DNA from: Roseomonas sp.
GTDB taxonomy: Bacteria > Pseudomonadota > Alphaproteobacteria > Acetobacterales > Acetobacteraceae
Length of the DNA: 64,000 nucleotides
Assembly: GCA_020249145.1 (NCBI GenBank)
Contig: JADCGF010000001.1
Span: 248,001 to 312,000, forward strand
Direction of reading: 5' to 3'
The translations under genes were made by a program, and so were the position numbers. The stretch's first letter is position 1. Each line of letters starts with the position of its first letter. The notes beneath the pieces were generated by a model. The model saw nothing but the letters and a program-made list of their open reading frames with translations. It did not search any database and was not told the DNA's origin. Positions 53,881 through 64,000 of this stretch are shown here, in pieces.

Positions 53881-56730
53881 TTATCGCTGCTCCGCCCGCC
53901 AGCGTGCCCAGGGCGCAATATCCGGCAGGCGCTGCGGCGCCGCCGCTGGGCCGGAAAAACGCAGGCCAATATCGGGTGCCTCGGCCACTGGCGAGCGCAA
54001 TGCAAAGCCGATATCGAGTGTCGCGCGCGGCAAATCCAAGGAACCTGTGACGCGAGCGGAAACGCCCCCTTCAGCAGCCAACCGCATTTCCTGCACTGAA
54101 AGCCGCCCGGCGTTGATCTGCCAGCCGCCTTCCAGGCGTTCTACTGCCGTTGCACCGCCAATCAGGGCGCGGCGCAAAGCTGCCTCGGCCGCCACAGCAT
54201 CCGCCAAGCCCGCCGCAGCATAGGCATCGCGTAGCGCAAGGCCCGCCACCACCCCATCCGCCAACAGAAAGCGCCCGGAGCCTTCCAAAGAAGACAGCAG
54301 CGCCGAAGGCGCATGGCCTGAAGCCGCCAAGCGTCCAGCGGCCTCAACCCGCCCTGCCGCCAGATCAAGCTGCAGATCGAAAATTGGATGCGCCAGGGTT
54401 GCGCTGGTGATGTCAAAACTGCCTTCCAGGCGTGGCGGCTCGGCGGTGGCATCCAGAAGGCCCTTGCCTTCCATCACCCCACCAGCGAAGGCAGCGCGGA
54501 AGGCGTCCAGCGCGATGCGGCCATTGTCGAGCGTCACGTCAACCGCAGCATTCTCCACCGGCGGCAGCCCGGATACCGCAATGCGCGCAGCGCTCAAGGT
54601 GAAGCTGCCATCCCAACCCGCCAAGGCAGCCAGTGGTAGCGGTTCCTGATCTGCCAGATCAGGCGCGGGTAAAGCGAGGTTTTCCGCGTCAAGCTTCAAG
54701 GTGAGCTTGGGTCGCGCGCCATTCATGTCCAACTGCGCCTCACCGGCAGCGCGTGTTTCGGCAGCGACCAGATTGAAGAAAGGCAGGGTAACAACGCCCC
54801 CTTCCAACGCCATACGCGCAATGAAGGAAGCCGAGCCTTCACCCATCCAGGCTGGTTCCGCGCGGCCCAAAACCTGGCCATAGAGCCGCGCCGCGCCGGG
54901 GTGGCGGAAGGTTAGGCTGCCCTGCCCCTGCGCCTTCGGCAGATCAAGCACTGCATTGGCATCAAGCCGGACATCTTCCAGCGAGGCTTCACCGGCAAGG
55001 CTCAGCGCTTCCGCCGTGCCATTGCCGCGCAGCCGCAGCGTTGCCGGCAGCGCCGCCATTCCCGCCGGCAAGGGCAGGGCTTCTAGCAGCATGGCCGGCA
55101 AGGCGCTTGCCGTGGGGGCGGAAATTTCCAGCGCGGCATCGGCAAGGCTTGGCGTGGCGCCAAGGCCAATCGCGCCCGAGGCCGAGAGATTGGCGCTGCC
55201 CTGGCGCGCGGAGAAGCGCTGCACGGCAAGCCTGCCGGCATCAAGCGTTGCATCCAACGCCACAGCTTCCAGCGCCTGGCCCTGCCATTCCAGCCGGCCC
55301 ATGGTCAGGCGCAGATTGGCGTCAAAGCCCTGCAACGCTTCATGCGCTGCCTGCCAACTCAGGTTTTCCGAAAGCAAGCCATCCAAAGCCAGCCCATCAA
55401 TCGAAAGCCCAAGGCCCAGCGCGGGTCGCGCGCCAAGGCGCAAGGCGCCGGCGCCGGCCAAGCGCCGGCCATCCAGCAGCAGGGAAAATTCCGGCGCCTC
55501 GACAAGATTGGGTTCCAAAATGAGGCGCCCGCGCCCTTCAAAACGGCGCAGCCTTGTGGGGTCCGGCGTTGCGACCGCAAGGCCAAAAGCCGCAAGACTA
55601 TCGCGCAGGCTGGGGCCGTTGATGCTCAGCGCCAATTCCAGCCTTTCACCAAGTGTGGCACCGCGCGCTTCAACCTCTGCCTCACCGGGCAGAACCGCGG
55701 CGATATCCGTCAGCGTCATGCGGGCACCTTCACGCGCGATGCCCGCCTTGAAGCGACGCAATTCCTTGCCCTGCCAGCGCGCGACCTCTGCCGAGACATC
55801 CAGCACGATCGGGAAGGGCCAATCTCGCGCGGCGCGCATGGCGGCAATCCAGGGATCGAGATCAAGCCGGTTCATGGTGACGGCCAGATCCATTTTCGCT
55901 TCCGGCGTGAGTTGGATTTCCGCCGCGGTGCGGCCCGTGCCGCCATCAAATTCTACCGCCAGATCGGGCGTGGTGATGCGGTCTTCACTGGCGCGGATGC
56001 GGCCCGTGATGCGGAAGGGCAATGCGGGCGCTGGCAGAAAGGCCGAAAGATAAGCGCCAGAGGCTTCAAGCCGCCCTTCATAGCCACCTTCGGCAAGCAA
56101 GGCCCCGCGCGTGATCAAGGACGCGCCTTGGCCATTCAGCCGCAATTCCAGAGTGCCAATGCCATCATAGCCCGGCCGGCCAAGCACGGCCTGGAAGCGC
56201 GCTTCGGCCCCGGCGCGGGTAAAGCTGCCTTCAAGGCGCACCGCATCCAAGGGGCCGGGGGCGACCAGCCGCGCGGCGACATTCTCTAAAGCCACCTCAC
56301 CAAGCGTCACGCGGCTTGCTTCAATGCGTGCGGCGAAATCAGAAAGCCAGGGCGGCGGGCGGAGTGCACCGGCGGCGGGCAGGGGCCAGGGCAGGCGGAT
56401 ATCAGCACCCACCAGCACCAGATCGCGCGCTTCCAGCCGCCCGAGGATCAGTGGCAAAAGGCCAAGCTTCAGCCGCAGCGTTTGCGCCTTCACGCCAAGC
56501 CCGCCTTCATCCTGCCCCAGATGCACATCATCCGCTTCAAGAATGGGCTGGGGCAGCAGCGTAACGCGCAGCGGGCCTTGCAAGGCAACCGGTCGGCCAA
56601 GCCGTTCCGCCGCCAGCGCCGCCAGATTGTTGCGCTGCCCTTCCCAGGACATCAAACGCGGCCCGATCCAGACCGCCGCAAGAGCGATCCCGACGAAAAG
56701 AAGCGCGAAAAGGCTGCGGCGCGATTTCAG
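53881..56730 (-). CDS. AsmA-family protein, probable CTG start
   Basis: An envelope protein of about 949 aa, mostly repeating beta structure with AsmA-type segments ([30 protein letters not shown] near the N-terminus; [12 protein letters not shown] and [34 protein letters not shown] at the C-terminus). The only ATG near the start (56652) would remove the membrane anchor. The frame is open further upstream and encodes [22 protein letters not shown], a typical AsmA anchor helix. No ATG, GTG or TTG lies ahead of that helix. A CTG at 56728-56730 overlaps the preceding stop as CTGA, with a G-rich stretch upstream, and is the best start. AsmA-like proteins act in lipid transport to the outer membrane. 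Confidence 0.85.
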   Translation of the reverse strand: MKSRRSLFALLFVGIALAAVWIGPRLMSWEGQRNNLAALAAERLGRPVALQGPLRVTLLPQPILEADDVHLGQDEGGLGVKAQTLRLKLGLLPLILGRLEARDLVLVGADIRLPWPLPAAGALRPPPWLSDFAARIEASRVTLGEVALENVAARLVAPGPLDAVRLEGSFTRAGAEARFQAVLGRPGYDGIGTLELRLNGQGASLITRGALLAEGGYEGRLEASGAYLSAFLPAPALPFRITGRIRASEDRITTPDLAVEFDGGTGRTAAEIQLTPEAKMDLAVTMNRLDLDPWIAAMRAARDWPFPIVLDVSAEVARWQGKELRRFKAGIAREGARMTLTDIAAVLPGEAEVEARGATLGERLELALSINGPSLRDSLAAFGLAVATPDPTRLRRFEGRGRLILEPNLVEAPEFSLLLDGRRLAGAGALRLGARPALGLGLSIDGLALDGLLSENLSWQAAHEALQGFDANLRLTMGRLEWQGQALEAVALDATLDAGRLAVQRFSARQGSANLSASGAIGLGATPSLADAALEISAPTASALPAMLLEALPLPAGMAALPATLRLRGNGTAEALSLAGEASLEDVRLDANAVLDLPKAQGQGSLTFRHPGAARLYGQVLGRAEPAWMGEGSASFIARMALEGGVVTLPFFNLVAAETRAAGEAQLDMNGARPKLTLKLDAENLALPAPDLADQEPLPLAALAGWDGSFTLSAARIAVSGLPPVENAAVDVTLDNGRIALDAFRAAFAGGVMEGKGLLDATAEPPRLEGSFDITSATLAHPIFDLQLDLAAGRVEAAGRLAASGHAPSALLSSLEGSGRFLLADGVVAGLALRDAYAAAGLADAVAAEAALRRALIGGATAVERLEGGWQINAGRLSVQEMRLAAEGGVSARVTGSLDLPRATLDIGFALRSPVAEAPDIGLRFSGPAAAPQRLPDIAPWARWRAEQR

Positions 56731-59700
56731 CTTGCCGCCCCCCAGCCACCACCGCCCGGCGTTTCAATGCCGAGCACTTCTCCGGCGGCGAGATGCGCGG
56801 AATCGCTCCCCTTCAGCCATTGAATGCTGCCATCGGCGCGTTCCACCCATTGCCGGCCTGCTGCGCCATCGGCACCGCCTTGCAGCCCATGCGGCGGGAC
56901 ATTGCGGCGCGACGCCACAATCACCGCTTCCATCGGATGCAGGAAGCGGATGCGGCGACGAGAGCCATCGCCGCCATGCCAGCGCCCTGCACCGCCTGAG
57001 CCCCGCCGGATGGCAAATTCCTCAAGCCGCACGGGGTAACGCAATTCCAGGATTTCGGGATCGGTCATGCGCGTATTGGTCATGTGGGTTTGCACTGGGC
57101 CGGCGCCATTGAAGCCTGGGCCCGCACCAATGCCGCCGCAGATGGTTTCGTAATATTGGTAGCGCGCGTCGCCAAAAAGCAGGTTGTTCATGGTGGCCTG
57201 GGCGGAAGCGCAAGCGCCCAGGGCGGCGAGCAAGGCATTGCAGGTCATTTGGCTGACCTCGGTATTGCCGGCCACCACCGCGGCGCCGGGGCGTGGCGAT
57301 AGGAAGGTGCCTTCAGGAATGACGATTTCCAAGGGCTTCAGGCAACCATCATTGAGCGGAATATCCTCGCCTACTAAACACCGGAAGCAATAAAGCACCA
57401 CGGCGCGGCACACGGCCGATGGCGCGTTGAAATTGCTGGGGCGTTGCGGTCCGGTGCCGGTGAAGTCAATCACGGCCTTGCGCGCGGCGCGGTCAACGCG
57501 GATGGCGACTTTCAAGGGCGCACCATCATCAATGCTGGTTTCAAAAGGGCCATCGGGCAGTTTGGCCAAAACGCGCCGCACGCTTTCTTCGGCGTTGTCC
57601 ATCACATGCCGCATATAGGCGCTGACGGTGGCAAGGCCGTAATCAGCGATGGCGCGGCGCAATTCCTGCACGCCTTTTTCATTGGCGGCGATTTGCGCCT
57701 TGATGTCGGCCACATTCACATCCGGGCTGCGCGCCGGGTAGCGCGCGCCGGCCAGCAGGGCGCGGAATTCCGCTTCACGGAAATACCCGCCATCCACCAG
57801 CAGGAAATCATCAATCACCACGCCTTCTTCTTCCAGCGTGCGCGATAATGGCGGTGTAGAACCAGGTGTCAGGCCGCCAATATCGGCGTGATGCCCGCGT
57901 GAGCCGACGAAGAAAATGATCTTGCTGCCCGACGCATCAAAGACCGGCGTGATGACGGTGACATCGGGCAGATGCGTGCCACCATTATAGGGGTTGTTGA
58001 GCGCCACCACATCGCCGGGCTTGAGGCTGGCGCCGCGCGTGCGGATCACGGTGCGCACACTTTCCCCCATGGCGCCAAGATGCACCGGCACATGCGGCGC
58101 ATTGGCAATCAGCGCGCCAGTGGCGTCAAATATGGCGCAGGAAAAATCGAGCCTTTCCTTGATGTTCACTGAAAGGCTGGTATTTTGCAGCACTGCGCCG
58201 GTCTGTTCGGCGATGCTCATGAACAGGTTATTGAACAATTCCAGCATTACCGGATCGGGGCGATCTGTCGCCAAAACATCAGCGGCACGCGCACGGGCCG
58301 CGATGCGGCGCAGCACCAGATGATTTCGCGCGGTGACTTCCGCTTCCCAGCCCGGTTCCACTACGGTGGTTGCATTGGCTTCGCGCAGCAGCGCAGGCCC
58401 CTTAATACGATCGCCCGCGCAAAGCGCTTCCCGGTCATGCACCGGGGCAGCGTGTTCAGCGCCGCCCGTGAAAAGCGCGATGCTATCAACCGCCACGGGC
58501 GCTTGGCCCGGCATGCGCGTTGGCATCGCTGCTTCGCGCACTTCTTCTCCGGGTGCGGTGACTTCCGCGACGCAGGCTTCCACAATCACTTGGCGTTCAG
58601 GTGTGGCGAAGCCGAAGCGACGGCGATGCGCTTCGGTGAATGCGGCAAGCACATCCTGATGCGCGCCGAAAGCGACGGGCAGGAAGGTATCGGTGCCGGC
58701 ATAGCGCAGATGCAGCCGCCGCGCTGCTTGCAAGCGCGCAGGATCGGCGCCCTGGCGCGCCAGTTCTTCGCGCCCTGCCGCTTCCAGCGCCGCAAGCCGC
58801 GTGGTGAGATCGCTGATGGCATCAGCGGTAAAGGGCGCTTCCACCGCGGCTTCGCGGATGACTGCCTGATCCGCCAAGCCCATGCCATAGGCGGAAAGCA
58901 CGCCCGCGAAGGGATGGATAAACACCGTTTCCATGCCCAATTCATCGGCGACCAAACAGGCATGCTGCCCGCCTGCGCCGCCGAAGCATTGCAGCGCGAA
59001 GCGAGTCGCGTCATGGCCTTTCTGGATCGAGACTTGCTTGATGGCATTGGCCATATTCGCCACCGCCACGCGCAAAAACCCTTCCGCCACGGCGCGCGGA
59101 TCGGGCGCCGGTTTGCCTTGCGCCTTGCCGATTTCGGTGGCGAGGGCCGCGAATTTCGCTGCGACAATCGCCGCATCCAAAGGCTGATCGCCATTGGGGC
59201 CAAAGATTGCCGGGAAGTGATGCGGCTGGATTTTGCCCACCATCACATTCGCATCGGTGACGGTCAGCGGCCCACCGCGCCGATAGCAGGCCGGGCCAGG
59301 CACGGCGCCGGCAGAATCAGGCCCCACACGGAAACGCGCGCCATCGAAATGCAGAATGGAACCGCCCCCGGCGGCCACCGTATTGATTGCCATCATGGGG
59401 GCGCGCATGCGCACGCCTGCGACTTCCGTTTCGAACGCGCGTTCAAAAGCGCCGGCATAGAGCGCGACATCGGTGGAAGTGCCGCCCATGTCAAAGCCAA
59501 TGATCCGGTCAAACCCACCCATCGCCGCAGTGCGCGCCGCGCCCACAATCCCGCCAGCAGGGCCAGAGAGAATCGCATCCTTCCCCTGGAAATGCCCGGC
59601 TTCGGTCAGCCCACCGCTCGATTGCATGAAATACAGCCGCACACCAGGCAATTCAGCCGCCACCTGATCCACATAACGGCGCAGAATGGGCGAGAGATAC

Positions 59701-60335
59701 GCATCCACCACGGTCGTATCCCCGCGCGGCACAATGCGCGGCAGCGGGCTCGCGCGATGGCTGAGTGAGATTTGCGTAAAGCCAACGTCACGCGCAATCG
59801 CACCAAGCCGTTCTTCATGCGCGGGATAAGCCCAGGCATGCATCATGAGGATAGCAACGGCGCGCAAACCGTCCTGATAGGCAGCGCGCAAGGCATCCCG
59901 CGCCCCAGCCTCATCCAAGCCTTCCAATTCCGTGCCATCAACGGCGACACGCCCGCCGATTTCAACGGCGCGTTCATGCAGCAATTCCGGCAGGCGCACA
60001 TCCAGATCGAACAGCCTTGGCCGCGCCTGATTGCCGATGCGGAGCAGATCAGCAAAGCCGCGATTGACCAGCAGCAGCACACGCTCACCCTTGCGCTCCA
60101 AAAGCGCATTGGTGGCGACCGTGGTGCCCATTTTCACCGCTTCGATCAGCCCTGGCGGAATAGGCGCGCCTTCCGCCAGGCCCAGGCATTGCCGAATGCC
60201 GGCAACGGCAGCGTCCTTGTAGCGTTCCGGGTTTTCCGACAGCAGCTTCAGCGTGGAAAGCCGCCCGGCCGGGTCGCGCGCAACGATATCGGTGAAGGTG
60301 CCGCCACGATCAATCCAGAATTGCCACGCTGACAT
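56727..60335 (-). CDS. 5-oxoprolinase / hydantoinase, fused A and B subunits
   Basis: A 1202-aa single-chain enzyme related to ATP-dependent 5-oxoprolinase, which opens 5-oxoproline to glutamate. The HyuA-like half starts [16 protein letters not shown] and has the nucleotide-binding [13 protein letters not shown]; it spans about 1-690. The HyuB-like half begins near [24 protein letters not shown] and contains [20 protein letters not shown] and [12 protein letters not shown]. The C-terminus ends GGGGWG. Eukaryotic and many bacterial 5-oxoprolinases share this fusion; other hydantoins are alternative substrates. It may be co-transcribed with the AsmA gene, whose start overlaps its stop. Confidence 0.92.
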   Translation of the reverse strand: MSAWQFWIDRGGTFTDIVARDPAGRLSTLKLLSENPERYKDAAVAGIRQCLGLAEGAPIPPGLIEAVKMGTTVATNALLERKGERVLLLVNRGFADLLRIGNQARPRLFDLDVRLPELLHERAVEIGGRVAVDGTELEGLDEAGARDALRAAYQDGLRAVAILMMHAWAYPAHEERLGAIARDVGFTQISLSHRASPLPRIVPRGDTTVVDAYLSPILRRYVDQVAAELPGVRLYFMQSSGGLTEAGHFQGKDAILSGPAGGIVGAARTAAMGGFDRIIGFDMGGTSTDVALYAGAFERAFETEVAGVRMRAPMMAINTVAAGGGSILHFDGARFRVGPDSAGAVPGPACYRRGGPLTVTDANVMVGKIQPHHFPAIFGPNGDQPLDAAIVAAKFAALATEIGKAQGKPAPDPRAVAEGFLRVAVANMANAIKQVSIQKGHDATRFALQCFGGAGGQHACLVADELGMETVFIHPFAGVLSAYGMGLADQAVIREAAVEAPFTADAISDLTTRLAALEAAGREELARQGADPARLQAARRLHLRYAGTDTFLPVAFGAHQDVLAAFTEAHRRRFGFATPERQVIVEACVAEVTAPGEEVREAAMPTRMPGQAPVAVDSIALFTGGAEHAAPVHDREALCAGDRIKGPALLREANATTVVEPGWEAEVTARNHLVLRRIAARARAADVLATDRPDPVMLELFNNLFMSIAEQTGAVLQNTSLSVNIKERLDFSCAIFDATGALIANAPHVPVHLGAMGESVRTVIRTRGASLKPGDVVALNNPYNGGTHLPDVTVITPVFDASGSKIIFFVGSRGHHADIGGLTPGSTPPLSRTLEEEGVVIDDFLLVDGGYFREAEFRALLAGARYPARSPDVNVADIKAQIAANEKGVQELRRAIADYGLATVSAYMRHVMDNAEESVRRVLAKLPDGPFETSIDDGAPLKVAIRVDRAARKAVIDFTGTGPQRPSNFNAPSAVCRAVVLYCFRCLVGEDIPLNDGCLKPLEIVIPEGTFLSPRPGAAVVAGNTEVSQMTCNALLAALGACASAQATMNNLLFGDARYQYYETICGGIGAGPGFNGAGPVQTHMTNTRMTDPEILELRYPVRLEEFAIRRGSGGAGRWHGGDGSRRRIRFLHPMEAVIVASRRNVPPHGLQGGADGAAGRQWVERADGSIQWLKGSDSAHLAAGEVLGIETPGGGGWGAAS

Positions 60336-60405
60336 GCGAAACCCTTTGGCGGAGAGAAAAATGAGCCACTGGCACTAAAGCATTATGGCGCCAAGTGAAA
60401 TCGCC

Positions 60406-60759
60406 TCACAGCCCCGCATCGGCAGGCACCAGCACCTGCCCGGCTTCATCCACCCGCGCGGCCACAGCCTCCAAAGCCTCCCCATAGCAGGGGCCGGAGA
60501 CGCATTCGCCGGATTCAATCTCAAATCGCGCGCCATGGGCGGAACAAAGGATGTGCTGGCGCTTGGCATCCAAAAAACGGTCCGGCACGGGGTCTAGCGG
60601 CAGGCCGATATGCGGGCATGAATTGACATAGACCCAAACGGCCTCACCGCGCCGCACAGCGAATAGCCCCATGAAGGCCCCAGGCGCCGCTGGAAAGCCC
60701 TTGGACCCGCCATCGGGGATATCCGCCAGGGCGCAAAGGGCGCGTTCTGGCTTGCTCAT
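60406..60759 (-). CDS. Rieske [2Fe-2S] domain protein
   Basis: A 117-aa ferredoxin-like Rieske protein. The cluster ligands are C48-P-H50 and C72-S-A-H75. The start at 60759 overlaps the stop of the EVE-domain gene (ATGA). The length fits stand-alone Rieske electron carriers of the NirD/BphF-type rather than membrane-bound cytochrome bc1 subunits, as there is no membrane helix. The electron partner is unknown. Confidence 0.92.
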   Translation of the reverse strand: MSKPERALCALADIPDGGSKGFPAAPGAFMGLFAVRRGEAVWVYVNSCPHIGLPLDPVPDRFLDAKRQHILCSAHGARFEIESGECVSGPCYGEALEAVAARVDEAGQVLVPADAGL

Positions 60760-61202
60760 TTCCCGGCCCATCCGCCCATGCGGGCAATCACCGCCCAATG
60801 TTCCGGCGCAATCGGCATGACGGAAAGCCTGGATTGGCGGATCAACGCCACATCAGCCAGTGCGGGCTCGGCCTTGATGGCAGCCAGGCCCACGGGCTGC
60901 GGCATTGGCGCCACCGCGCGCATATCAACGCATACCCAGGATGAGCCTTCTTCGGCGGTCGGGTCCGGATAGGCTTCGCGCGCGACTTCGACCACGCCCA
61001 CAACTTCCTTGCCGATATTGGAATGATAGAAAAAGGCCAGATCGCCCTTTTTCATCGCCATCAGGTTCTTTTTGGCCAAATGGTTGCGCACGCCCGTCCA
61101 GGGCTCCACGCCATTGGCCACTTGCTGATCCCAGGAAAACGCATCGGGTTCGGATTTCACCAGCCAGCGGGCAAGGGGCGCTTTCTGTGTGGCGGCTGGC
61201 AT
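60756..61202 (-). CDS. EVE domain (PUA-like fold) protein
   Basis: A 148-aa protein with the EVE signature: WLVKSEPDAFSWDQ at the N-terminus, WTGVRNHLAKKNLMAMKKGDLAFFYHSN and VGVVEVAREAYPDPTA. EVE domains bind modified bases in nucleic acids, though cellular roles of stand-alone forms are not established. It is the first of a two-gene unit with the Rieske protein; it is divergent from ccmC. Confidence 0.93.
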   Translation of the reverse strand: MPAATQKAPLARWLVKSEPDAFSWDQQVANGVEPWTGVRNHLAKKNLMAMKKGDLAFFYHSNIGKEVVGVVEVAREAYPDPTAEEGSSWVCVDMRAVAPMPQPVGLAAIKAEPALADVALIRQSRLSVMPIAPEHWAVIARMGGWAGK

Positions 61203-61358
61203 GGCGTGGTGTATTCCCCCTTTGGCCCCGGCAGGGGCTTGGCCCGATCAGGTAACGCCAGATGCGCCGCGCTTCAATAAGCCCCGGTGCTGCTTTTCAC
61301 GTCGGGGGGGACTCCCTTGGCGAAGCACCGCCCCCTATGTGACGATAAAGAGGAGGCA

Positions 61359-61378
61359 GGCGGGTGATTCCACCCGCC
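61359..61378 (+). promoter_or_regulatory. hairpin upstream of ccmC
   Basis: GGCGGGTG (61359-61366), loop ATTC, CACCCGCC (61371-61378): a perfect 8-bp stem with a tetraloop, 24 nt before the ccmC start. It has no T-tract. It could stabilise the ccm leader or mark a small control structure. The rest of the 200-bp EVE/ccmC intergenic region shows no gene. Confidence 0.35.
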
Positions 61379-61402
61379 GAATAACTGGGCTAGTCTGACC
61401 AT

Positions 61403-62206
61403 GTGGACGCCAGAATGACAGCCAAAGCTGACAGCAGCCCGAGCGGTGCCGCCCCTGGCGCGCGTTCGCTCCACCGCTTTGCCAATCCGGGGCGCTTTTT
61501 GCGTGCCTCGGCCAGGGTACAGGTGTGGCTATGGGCGGCGGCTGCTTTGGTGCTGGGCGCGGGGCTGGTTTGGGGGCTGTTCCTATCGCCGGCGGATTGG
61601 CAGCAAGGCCAAACCGTGCGGATCATGTATGTGCATGTGCCGATGGCCTGGCTTGCCATGGGTGGCTACACGGCGTTGGCAGCGGCTTCCATCATGTCCC
61701 TGATCTGGCGCCATCCCTTGGCTGATCTTTTCGCGCGGGAGTTATCGCCGGTGGGTGCGCTGGTCACGGCGCTTTGCCTTGCCACCGGTAGCCTTTGGGG
61801 CCGGCCCATGTGGGGCACCTGGTGGGTTTGGGATGCGCGGCTTACCTCCGTTCTGGTGCTGTTTTTCCTGTGGCTCGGGCATGCCGCGCTGACGCGCGCT
61901 TTTGAAGATCAGGAACGCGGCGCGCGGGTTGGGGCCATTCTGGCCTTGGTTGGCGTTGTGAATATCCCGATCGTGAAATTCAGCGTGGATTGGTGGAATA
62001 CTTTGCATCAGCCCGCTTCCGTCACGCGGTTTGATGCCCCGGGGATGCATGTGGATATTCTTTACCCCTTGCTGACCTGCGCGCTTGGCTTTTCGCTGCT
62101 GTTCGGCGCGGTGGTGCTGGCGCGCACACGGGCCGCCGTGATGGAACGACGCATCCGCGCCCTGCAATTGGCCCGCGCACGGCGGGAGGAGGCGATGGGC
62201 GCATGA
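61403..62206 (+). CDS. ccmC: cytochrome c maturation heme protein CcmC
   Basis: An integral membrane protein that delivers heme to CcmE. A protein of 267 aa from GTG 61403, or 263 aa from the ATG at 61415; either is possible. There are six membrane segments. Conserved marks are MYVHVPMAWLAMGGY and the tryptophan-rich WGRPMWGTWWVWDARLTS, with the later heme-ligand-type region WWNTLHQPASV. The ATG of ccmD overlaps its stop. ccmA and ccmB are not next to it. Confidence 0.95.
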   Translation: MDARMTAKADSSPSGAAPGARSLHRFANPGRFLRASARVQVWLWAAAALVLGAGLVWGLFLSPADWQQGQTVRIMYVHVPMAWLAMGGYTALAAASIMSLIWRHPLADLFARELSPVGALVTALCLATGSLWGRPMWGTWWVWDARLTSVLVLFFLWLGHAALTRAFEDQERGARVGAILALVGVVNIPIVKFSVDWWNTLHQPASVTRFDAPGMHVDILYPLLTCALGFSLLFGAVVLARTRAAVMERRIRALQLARARREEAMGA

Positions 62207-62343
62207 GCCATACATTCTTCATCACCGCTTCCTATGCGCTGGTCCTGCTTGGCTTTGGCGCGCTGGTTTTGGATGCGGCGCGGCGCCATGCTGCGGCCAA
62301 GCGGCTACTGGCGGAGCTTGACCCGCGCGGGGATCGGCCATGA
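62203..62343 (+). CDS. ccmD: heme exporter protein CcmD
   Basis: A 46-aa single-helix membrane protein: MSHTFFITASYALVLLGFGA, then a short hydrophobic stretch and a basic tail. The Y-x-L-V-L and later ARRHAAAKRLL pattern matches CcmD, which helps release holo-CcmE from CcmC. The ATG overlaps the ccmC stop and the stop overlaps the ccmE start, giving ATGA on both sides. Confidence 0.93.
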   Translation: MSHTFFITASYALVLLGFGALVLDAARRHAAAKRLLAELDPRGDRP

Positions 62344-62840
62344 CTCGCAAAAAGCGCCGGCTTTACATTTTGCTGCTCTGCGGGCTTGGGCTTGGCAGTG
62401 CCACCGCGCTGACGCTGACGGCTTTTCAGGACAATTTGGTGTTTTTCCGCTCCCCTTCCGACATCATGCGCGAAGCGCCGCCGGCCAATCGCGCCTTTCG
62501 CCTGGGTGGGCTGGTGGAAGCCGGCAGCCTGGAACGCGGCACGAACGCGGATGGCAAGCCCACCGCCAATTTCCGCGTGACCGATGGCGCGCATGTCATT
62601 CGCGTCTCCTATGCCGGCGTCCTGCCGGATCTGTTCCGCGAAGGCCAGGGCGTGGTGACGCTTGGCATGATGCAGCCGGATGGGGTTTTCCGCGCCAAGG
62701 AAGTGCTGGCGCGGCATGATGAAACCTATATGCCGCCGGAAGTGGCCGATGCGCTGAAGCGCGCCGGCCATTGGAACCCGGCAGAAGGTGCGCCTCCGCC
62801 ACCGGCGGAATGGAACACCGCACCAAGGAGAGGCGGATGA
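62340..62840 (+). CDS. ccmE: cytochrome c maturation heme chaperone CcmE
   Basis: A 166-aa membrane-anchored periplasmic heme chaperone. The N-terminal basic KKRR and one helix (LYILLLCGLGLGSATALTL) are followed by an OB-fold. The heme-binding His126 lies in LARHDETYMPPEV, with Tyr130 four residues later, the family pattern HxxxY. The C-terminus is Pro-rich. It overlaps ccmD and ccmF by 4 nt each. Confidence 0.97.
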   Translation: MTRKKRRLYILLLCGLGLGSATALTLTAFQDNLVFFRSPSDIMREAPPANRAFRLGGLVEAGSLERGTNADGKPTANFRVTDGAHVIRVSYAGVLPDLFREGQGVVTLGMMQPDGVFRAKEVLARHDETYMPPEVADALKRAGHWNPAEGAPPPPAEWNTAPRRGG

Positions 62841-64000
62841 TTGGGGAAATCGGGCATTTCGCGCTGGCGCTTGGCTGTATTCTGGCCCTGGCGCAATCCA
62901 TCTTCCCGCTGATTGGCGCGCATCGGGCGGATGCGCGGTTGATGGCGTTGGCCTCGCCGCTCGCAGGCGCGCAGTTGATCGCGATTGCGTCGGCCTTCGG
63001 CGCCTTGCTTTGGGCCTTTGCGGTGAATGACACCACGGTTTCCAATGTGGTGCTGAACAGCCATTCGGCGAAGCCGCTGATCTATAAGCTCTCAGGCGCC
63101 TGGGGCAATCATGAAGGGTCCATGGTGCTTTGGGTGTTGATCCTGGCACTTTGCGGTGGCGCGGTGGCGGGCTTCGGGCGCGATTTGCCAAGCGCGCTTC
63201 AGGCGCGGGTGATTGGTGTGCTGGGGCTGATTGGGGTTGGGTTTTTGGGCTTCATCATCTTTACCTCCAACCCGTTTGAACGGGTTTGGCCACCGCCGAT
63301 GGATGGCGAAGGGCTCAACCCTCTGTTGCAGGACCTTGGCTTGGCGCTGCATCCGCCGATGCTCTACCTTGGTTATGTCGGTTATGCGGTGACGTTTGCC
63401 TTCGCCGTGGCCGCGCTTTTGGAAGGGCGCGTGGATGCGGCCTGGGGGCGTTGGGTGCGGCCTTGGTCGCTCGCGGCCTGGTCCTTTCTCACGCTGGGCA
63501 TCGCGCTTGGGTCCTGGTGGGCCTATTACGAATTGGGCTGGGGTGGCTATTGGTTCTGGGACCCGGTAGAAAACGCGTCGCTGCTGCCCTGGCTGATTGG
63601 CACGGCGCTGCTTCATTCCGCGATTGTTGTGGAAAAGCGCGAAAGCCTGAAAATCTGGACGGTGCTGCTGGCGATTCTGGCCTTTGGCATGTCGTTGCTG
63701 GGGGCATTCCTGGTGCGCTCCGGCGTTTTGAATTCCGTGCATGCCTTCGCCAATGATCCGGCGCGCGGCGTGTTCATCCTGGCGCTGTTGATGGCCTATG
63801 TGGCGGGAGCTTTGGCCTTGTTTGCGTGGCGCGCGCCCAAGCTTGGCGGTACGGGGATTTTCGCGCCCATTTCGCGCGAAGGTGGGCTGGTTTTGAATAA
63901 TCTGCTGCTCTGTTCCATCACCGCCGTGGTGCTGGTGGGCACGCTTTGGCCGATGTTCGCCGATATTCTGTTCGGCGCGAAAATTACAGTGGGTGCGCCC
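62837..64000 (+). CDS. ccmF: heme lyase CcmF (3' end outside the window)
   Basis: The first 388 codons of the membrane heme lyase, open to the window edge. The start MIGEIGHFALALGCILALAQ overlaps ccmE as ATGA. Marks are GALLWAFAVNDTTVSNV, AWGNHEGSMVLW, LHPPMLYLGYVGY, and the tryptophan-rich GGYWFWDPVENASLLPWL that handles heme. The usual length is about 650 aa, so about 40% is missing. The order C-D-E-F is standard; ccmH and ccmG would be expected next. Confidence 0.96.
   Translation, partial: MIGEIGHFALALGCILALAQSIFPLIGAHRADARLMALASPLAGAQLIAIASAFGALLWAFAVNDTTVSNVVLNSHSAKPLIYKLSGAWGNHEGSMVLWVLILALCGGAVAGFGRDLPSALQARVIGVLGLIGVGFLGFIIFTSNPFERVWPPPMDGEGLNPLLQDLGLALHPPMLYLGYVGYAVTFAFAVAALLEGRVDAAWGRWVRPWSLAAWSFLTLGIALGSWWAYYELGWGGYWFWDPVENASLLPWLIGTALLHSAIVVEKRESLKIWTVLLAILAFGMSLLGAFLVRSGVLNSVHAFANDPARGVFILALLMAYVAGALALFAWRAPKLGGTGIFAPISREGGLVLNNLLLCSITAVVLVGTLWPMFADILFGAKITVGAP

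Noticed and set aside
58185..59768. 527-codon open frame opposite the 5-oxoprolinase gene
   Set aside because: It is antisense to conserved catalytic regions and its composition is that of a shadow frame.
1..64000. CRISPR array, rRNA operon, prophage or integrative element with integrase
   Set aside because: No regularly spaced direct repeats, no rRNA sequence and no integrase or phage structural genes were seen.

Overview
This is a GC-rich chromosomal window from an alphaproteobacterium. Gene content and order suggest Rhodospirillales, probably Acetobacteraceae (Roseomonas-like). The clues are carA...carB-greA synteny, an argH-lptM-lysA-DUF4175 operon, ccmCDEF, a fused 5-oxoprolinase, a fused LivH-LivM permease, and a CarA carrying an N-terminal helix-turn-helix domain. 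This placement is inference; no 16S rRNA gene is present. Coding density is very high. Many adjacent genes overlap as ATGA or GTGA, so operon structure is unusually easy to read.

Layout. 1-3300: tRNA-Leu(CAG), then an accessory cassette with one MmeI-type restriction-modification gene between two inverted copies of a palindromic repeat. 3.3-7.4 kb: ABC-F ATPase, prs, glutathione S-transferase and a histidine phosphatase. 7.4-9.3 kb: a reverse-strand sulfide:quinone oxidoreductase operon with two small membrane proteins. 9.6-12.5 kb: rplY-pth-unknown-ychF. 12.5-14.8 kb: a lipoprotein, a short-chain dehydrogenase and a secreted metallo-beta-lactamase-fold protein. 14.8-23.4 kb (reverse): carA-SDR-unknown-LysE-carB-greA-ilvA. 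23.5-27 kb: a PPOX-family protein, then an AT-richer island with a large unknown gene and an IS630-family element inserted exactly at its stop codon. 27-32.6 kb (reverse): argH-lptM-lysA-DUF4175, with a divergent TlpA-like thioredoxin. 33-38 kb: secG and a Liv-type ABC transporter. 38-45 kb (reverse): class III aminotransferase, CNT nucleoside transporter, rmuC, purH, ampG. 45.3-53.9 kb: Yip1-like protein, NDUFA9-like protein, gltD-DUF2059-gltB-rhodanese. 53.9-61.2 kb (reverse): EVE protein-Rieske protein, then 5-oxoprolinase-AsmA. 61.4-64 kb: ccmC-D-E-F, cut by the window end.

How the genes work together. Much of the window is nitrogen and amino-acid metabolism: carbamoyl phosphate, GOGAT, ArgH, LysA, IlvA, 5-oxoprolinase, Liv uptake and LysE export. 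There is also cell-envelope work (LptM, AsmA, AmpG, SecG) and cytochrome c maturation. Accessory DNA is limited to the MmeI cassette, the island with the IS630 element, and probably the small unknown gene inside the car cluster.

The most interesting signal is at carA. The protein starts with a YdaS/Cro-like helix-turn-helix of about 57 residues, followed by a linker and a complete CarA. A perfect spaced palindrome, TGGGAA-N5-TTCCCA, fills exactly the 17-bp spacer between plausible -35 and -10 boxes. Those boxes would start transcription at or next to the ATG, giving a leaderless mRNA. A second ATG with a good Shine-Dalgarno lies exactly where ordinary CarA would begin. This looks like an enzyme that could repress its own promoter and be made in two forms. 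It is a hypothesis from sequence only.
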